From an uncultured Clostridia bacterium (GTDB taxonomy: Bacteria > Bacillota > Clostridia > TANB77 > CAG-508): DNA of 64,000 nucleotides. This document shows positions 60,464 to 64,000 of this stretch, one piece after another (position 1 is the first letter of the stretch; each line of letters opens with the position of its first letter). The translations under genes and the position numbers were made by a program. Where the stretch lies: positions 34,547 through 98,546 of the forward strand of contig CAOPES010000007.1 in assembly GCA_948502395.1 (NCBI GenBank), read 5' to 3'. The notes beneath the pieces were generated by a model. That model ran no database searches, was not told the origin of the DNA, and worked only from the letters and a program-made list of their open reading frames with translations.

Positions 60464-62182
60464 ATGGAAAGAAAGAAATACTTTGATGCAACCGAACATG
60501 AAAACATAAGAGAAATCTTATATGCTTCAGCAGAAAAATATGGAGAAAGAACAGCTTTTATATTAAAACACAAAGAAAACAAGGATGTAAAATATGAAAA
60601 TATAAGTTATAAAAGATTATTAGAAGAAGTAAATGCACTTGGAACTAAATTCTATCAACTAGGGTATAAAGACAAAAGAATAGCAATAGTTGGAAGAAAC
60701 AGATATGAATGGGTATTAGCTCATTTAGCGAACTTATCAGGGGGAATGGTTAGTGTTCCATTAGATAAAGAATTACAAGTAGATGAACTAGAAAGTTGCA
60801 TAAAAAGAAGTAAAGCAGATGTAGTTGTATTTGACGAAAAATATATAGAAAATATAGAAGAAATAAAACAAAGAAATAATACAAATGCACAAGAATATAT
60901 TTGTATGTCGCAACAAGATAACTATTTAGATATACCAAGTTTAGTAAAAGAAGGAAAAGACTTACTAGCAAATGGAGACAAAGAATATATAAACGCAGAA
61001 ATAGACTCTTACAAAATGAACATATTACTATTTACATCAGGAACAACATCAAAATCAAAAGCAGTAATGTTATCACAAAACAATATAGCATCAAATGTAT
61101 ATGCAATGCAATTAGTAGAAGGTATATATCCAGAAGATGTAAACTTAGCATTTTTACCAATGCACCATATATTTGGTTCAACAGAAATAATAGTTATGCT
61201 AGCATGTGGAGTTGCAACAGCATTTCCAGACGGATTACGCTATGTAGCACAAAACTTAAAAGAATACAAAGTAACAATCTTTGTTGGAGTACCACTATTA
61301 TTAGAAGCAATTTATGCAAAAATAGAAAAAGGTGTAGAAAAGCAAGGAAAAACAAAAGTAGTAAATATAGCAAGAAAAGTAAGTAATGTTTTAAGGGTTT
61401 TCCACATCGACATTAGAAAAAAACTATTCAAGCAAATTTTAAATGAACTAGGTGGCCATCTAAGATTTGTAATATCAGGTGGAGCACCATTAGATAAAAA
61501 AGTGGCGCAAGGATTTAATGAGCTAGGAATAGATGTAGCACAAGGATATGGACTAACAGAAACATCACCAGTAATTGCAGCGGAAGATGTTAAAAGAACA
61601 AAATATGGTTCTATTGGTTTTCCAATGTACAATGTAGAAGTGGAATTTGTAAATAAAGATGATAATGGAATGGGAGAACTTAGGGCAAAAGGACCAAATA
61701 TAATGCTTGGATATTATGAAAATCCGGAAGCGACAAAAGAAGTATTAAAAGATGGTTGGTTCTACACAGGTGACTTGGGTTATGTAGATAAACAAGGATA
61801 TCTATTTATAACTGGAAGAAAAAAAGACATGATAGTTCTAAAAAATGGCAAAAAAGTATTTCCAGAAGAACTAGAAATTTTAATAAATAGGTTAGAAGAA
61901 GTAGAAGAAAGTATGGTATTTGGAATTCCTGACCAAAAAGATAAAAATGATGTCAAACTATCAGTTAAAATTGTTTATAATAAAGAGATTGTAAAAGAAA
62001 AATATGGCGATATCGAAAAAGAAAAATTAGAAGAAATAATGTGGCAAAAGGTAAAAGAAATAAACAAAACATTTCCACCATATAAATATATTAAAAATAT
62101 GATTTTAACAGATAAAGAACTTATAAAAACAACAACTAAAAAAATCAAAAGAAACGAAGAAATGAAATTAATACAAAAATAA
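60464..62182 (+). CDS. Long-chain fatty acid--CoA ligase (AMP-forming)
   Basis: Adenylates fatty acids and forms acyl-CoA or related thioesters. ANL-superfamily motifs: LLFTSGTTSKSKAVMLS near residue 188 (P-loop), YGLTETSPVIA near 364, GWFYTGDLGYVD near 428, and ITGRKKDMIVLKNGKKVFP near 448 with the A10 Lys later (TTKKIKR). 572 residues. ATG 60464 follows TAGGAGA. Together with the acyl-ACP thioesterase the window encodes both release and activation of fatty acids. Confidence 0.93.
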   Translation: MERKKYFDATEHENIREILYASAEKYGERTAFILKHKENKDVKYENISYKRLLEEVNALGTKFYQLGYKDKRIAIVGRNRYEWVLAHLANLSGGMVSVPLDKELQVDELESCIKRSKADVVVFDEKYIENIEEIKQRNNTNAQEYICMSQQDNYLDIPSLVKEGKDLLANGDKEYINAEIDSYKMNILLFTSGTTSKSKAVMLSQNNIASNVYAMQLVEGIYPEDVNLAFLPMHHIFGSTEIIVMLACGVATAFPDGLRYVAQNLKEYKVTIFVGVPLLLEAIYAKIEKGVEKQGKTKVVNIARKVSNVLRVFHIDIRKKLFKQILNELGGHLRFVISGGAPLDKKVAQGFNELGIDVAQGYGLTETSPVIAAEDVKRTKYGSIGFPMYNVEVEFVNKDDNGMGELRAKGPNIMLGYYENPEATKEVLKDGWFYTGDLGYVDKQGYLFITGRKKDMIVLKNGKKVFPEELEILINRLEEVEESMVFGIPDQKDKNDVKLSVKIVYNKEIVKEKYGDIEKEKLEEIMWQKVKEINKTFPPYKYIKNMILTDKELIKTTTKKIKRNEEMKLIQK

Positions 62183-62185
62183 AAA

Positions 62186-62210
62186 AGAAGAAGGACTAAG
62201 CTCCTTCTTC
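62186..62210. terminator. Bidirectional terminator after the acyl-CoA synthetase
   Basis: GAAGAAGGA/TCCTTCTTC stem; its right side contains the last codons (LEEGA) of the minus-strand gene ending at 62196. Confidence 0.75.
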
Positions 62211-62489
62211 TAATTGCTTTATTTTTGGCTGATAAATTGTTAGCAAGAAATTCTTTTCCTCACTTTCAAATTCAATAACAATAGGATTTGCCCCCCAGAC
62301 AAACAAATCAGCAAGAACCTTAACCGGAAATTTTACTTTTCCAGAAAAATCTTTCAAAGTATTTCCAAGCTCTACATCATTTGTTTGAACAATAAGATTT
62401 TCTCCATCAACGAAGAACACGAATTGTGAGAAGTTCACTAAAGAATCAACCACAAAAGCTTTTTGAGGCGGTTGTGTCAAATTAGACAT
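62196..62489 (-). CDS. Small protein of unknown function
   Basis: 97 residues from the ATG at 62489 (MSNLTQPPQKAFVVDSLVNF), with AAAGGA upstream; the open frame beyond lacks an RBS. Beta-rich: FVFFVDGENLIVQTND, KVKFPVKVLADLFVWG and IVIEFESEEKNFLLTIYQ. No membrane helix. No family recognised. Convergent with the acyl-CoA synthetase gene. Confidence 0.72.
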   Translation of the reverse strand: MSNLTQPPQKAFVVDSLVNFSQFVFFVDGENLIVQTNDVELGNTLKDFSGKVKFPVKVLADLFVWGANPIVIEFESEEKNFLLTIYQPKIKQLEEGA

Positions 62490-62578
62490 AATAGCCGTCC
62501 TTTCTAAGTATAAAAATATTATTTTTATACCATATGAATTATAACATAAAAAGTGACATAACACAAGGGAAAATGTCA

Positions 62579-62929
62579 CTAAACTTCAATTATCTTTAAA
62601 TTAAACTTATCTTCAAAAACTTTTTTCTTAGCAATATACTCCTTAGTTTTAAAACCTTTAACGTCAATAACTTCGGGAGATTTATTACTATAAAAAACAA
62701 TAAAATCAGCCTTATATTTTAAACCAGGAGCTAAAATAAAAGTTGGTTGCAAACAGAAACCATCAATTTCCTTAGCTTGTAACTTTAACTTCAACTCGCA
62801 ATAATAATCAGCTTCCTTTTGACTATCAAAAGTATTGCCATCAATAGATACTTTATTTGCTCTATACTTACTTTTCCTAGTTGATTTATTTGCAAAATTT
62901 TTATAATCTTCAACACTCCAATGCTCCAT
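62579..62929 (-). CDS. DUF1064-family PD-(D/E)XK nuclease-like protein
   Basis: 116 residues from ATG 62929. Matches DUF1064: GNTFDSQKEADYYCELKLKLQ near residue 31, FCLQPTFILAPGLKYKADFIVFY, and VIDVKGFKTKEYIAKKKVF, where E of QKEA, D of KADF and D-x-K of IDVKG fit the PD-(D/E)XK core. The family is common in phages and prophage remnants. AGGGAG lies before the start. No phage genes surround it, so it may be a domesticated remnant. Confidence 0.82.
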   Translation of the reverse strand: MEHWSVEDYKNFANKSTRKSKYRANKVSIDGNTFDSQKEADYYCELKLKLQAKEIDGFCLQPTFILAPGLKYKADFIVFYSNKSPEVIDVKGFKTKEYIAKKKVFEDKFNLKIIEV

Positions 62930-63035
62930 AAATAAAATCTCCCTATAAATAAAATCTTTACCAATTATATATAAAAAACAAAAAAAGTGCAACAAGAATT
63001 GAAATTTTAAAAATAAAGTTATATAATTACAAGGA

Positions 63036-63118
63036 GTGTCCCCGGTGGCAAAAAATTGCCAACAGGGACGGAGATAAATGGCAATAAATTGCCAAAAAGG
63101 TCCGTCCCCAATGGCAAT
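63036..63118 (+). repeat. Composite of TGTCC- and ATTGCC-type hairpin elements
   Basis: A fragment GTGTCCCCGGTGGCAA precedes two 31-bp ATTGCC/GGCAAT units at 63055-63085 and 63088-63118; the first has a diverged core CAGGGACGGAGATAA. The right end touches the AAGGAG RBS of the next gene. Confidence 0.85.
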
Positions 63119-63132
63119 AAGGAGAAATGTAG

Positions 63133-64000
63133 ATGAGATATATAAATAAAGAGAAATTGGATAAAATAAAATTAGAGCCAAATAATATGTATGTTGTAAT
63201 AGATTTTGACAGAACAATAACAGCAAAAGACAGCCAAGATTCATGGGATGCAGCAGCAACTATGCTTGGTGAAGAATTTGCGAAAAAATCATATGAATTA
63301 TATCAAAAGTATAGACCAATTGAACAAGACTACACAATAACATATAAAGAAAAGAATAAGGCAATGGAAATATGGTATCAATCATGTATGGATTTGTATT
63401 ATGAATATGGCTTGACGAAAGAAAAGTTAGAGAAATCAGTACAAAAAAGTGGATTGAAATTCAGAGATGGAATGAAAGATTTCTTAAAAGAAATGTACGA
63501 AAAAGCTGTGCCAGTTATAATATGTTCAGCAGGAATAGGGAATGTAATAGAATTATACTTAAAATATAATAATTGCTATTATGAAAATATGTATATAATA
63601 AGTAATTTTTTGACATTTGACAATAAAGGTCAGATAGAAGAATATAAAAATAAATTAATACATACAATGAATAAGACGATAAATGGAAATTTGCCAGAAG
63701 AAATTAAGAAAAAAATAGAAGGAAGGCAATACAAATTGTTATTAGGAGATACAATAGAAGATAAGCAAATGATAGATGAAAGTGAAGCTTCAAGCACAAT
63801 AACAGTTGGATTTTTAAATGATAAAATAGAACAAAACTTAGAACTCTACAAAAAGCAATTTGATGTGTGCATAGTAGAAGATGTGTCCCCAAATGGACAA
63901 AATGTCCAAAAGGAAACGTCCCAAAATGTCCCGATGTTATATGATGTTATAATTGTTGGCGCTGGGCCTGCTGGGATATCAGCCTCGCTTTATGTGGGAA
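63133..64000 (+). CDS. HAD phosphatase in frame with a flavoprotein reductase, 3' end outside window
   Basis: No stop occurs from the ATG at 63133 to the window end. Residues 1-250 are a HAD phosphatase of the UMPH-1 nucleotidase or PSP-like type: DFDRTITAKDSQDSWDA near 26, IICSAGIGNVIELYL near 133, LLGDTIEDKQMID near 202. The sequence then runs through a hairpin repeat (63883-63931, encoding VSPNGQNVQKETSQNVP) into MLYDVIIVGAGPAGISASLY, the FAD-binding start of a thioredoxin-reductase-type protein (possible own ATG at 63934 without a clear RBS). It may be a repeat-made fusion or two genes with read-through. Confidence 0.75.
   Translation, partial: MRYINKEKLDKIKLEPNNMYVVIDFDRTITAKDSQDSWDAAATMLGEEFAKKSYELYQKYRPIEQDYTITYKEKNKAMEIWYQSCMDLYYEYGLTKEKLEKSVQKSGLKFRDGMKDFLKEMYEKAVPVIICSAGIGNVIELYLKYNNCYYENMYIISNFLTFDNKGQIEEYKNKLIHTMNKTINGNLPEEIKKKIEGRQYKLLLGDTIEDKQMIDESEASSTITVGFLNDKIEQNLELYKKQFDVCIVEDVSPNGQNVQKETSQNVPMLYDVIIVGAGPAGISASLYVG
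63883..63931 (+). repeat. TGTCC-type hairpin element inside an open frame
   Basis: TGTCCCCAAATGGACA (63883-63898) and a second, degenerate unit TGTCCAAAAGGAAACGTCCC resemble the element at 33786. They are translated in frame between the HAD and reductase parts. Confidence 0.75.

Noticed and set aside
62930..63259. Long N-terminal extension of the DUF1064 gene on the minus strand
   Set aside because: Covers hairpin repeats and has no family match; the ATG at 62929 has an RBS.
1..64000. tRNA or rRNA genes, prophage or insertion sequences
   Set aside because: None recognised; only rnpB was found as a classical RNA gene, and no transposase or integrase is present.

Overview
The window is a very AT-rich stretch (A-rich sense codons, AGA for most arginines, TTG and GTG starts) of a spore-forming Firmicute. 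spoVG behind a SigH-type promoter, spoIIP, sortase, class A PBP, type A RNase P RNA and the rimP-nusA-rnpM-ylxQ-infB-rbfA-nrnA-truB and der-plsY-gpsA operons all fit Clostridia. Gene content and the many GITLIALV-type prepilin-like proteins of such genomes suggest an uncultured gut clostridial lineage; this placement is an inference.

Layout: 1-2.05 kb, end of a repetitive coiled-coil gene and murC; 2.3-6 kb, spoVG, pth, a short RNase G and rimO; 6.1-11 kb, an unknown gene bracketed by two repeat elements, a CDF metal exporter, an AbiE type IV toxin-antitoxin pair with a palindromic operator over its promoter, a small membrane protein and an HD hydrolase; 11.2-15.8 kb, a prepilin-like surface protein and two membrane glycosyltransferases; 15.8-23.3 kb, the translation/transcription operon; 23.5-33.8 kb, a shortened DinD, an unknown protein behind a strong hairpin, PBP1A, cysS, galE, argS, an anchored unknown and a CpsB-type phosphatase; 33.8-40.8 kb, glmM, spoIIP, pgi, acyl-ACP thioesterase, pyk; 41-49.9 kb, a sortase surface cluster with a 2137-residue adhesin; 50.3-64 kb, der-plsY-gpsA, dtd, rnpB, an MFS transporter, a fatty acyl-CoA synthetase, small proteins and a HAD phosphatase that runs in frame into a flavoprotein reductase.

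Main discovery: the codon CGG. Reading every gene by eye I found only four in-frame CGG codons in roughly 18 thousand codons, while CGT, CGC and CGA are used as arginine. At three of the four (truB 22553, acyl-ACP thioesterase 39123, prepilin-like protein 12651) the zero frame collapses soon afterwards, and skipping exactly the C of CGG, so that GGN (Gly) is read next, restores the conserved remainder of the protein. The fourth (7424) lies two codons before a stop, where a +1 shift is also possible. This looks like a codon that is unassigned as a sense codon and works as a +1 frameshift site (C skipping, or four-base CGGN read as Gly). A shared sequencing artefact is the main competing explanation.

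Second theme: at least twelve intergenic hairpin elements share a core close to GGGACGGACC but carry different outer stems (ATTGCC/GGCAAT, GGGTGTTTTT/AAAAACACCC, TGTCCA/TGGACA, AAAACTTTTT/AAAAAGTTTT). They often occur as inverted pairs, touch stop codons and RBS regions, supply the end of rimO, bracket one gene and form the in-frame linker between the last two domains.
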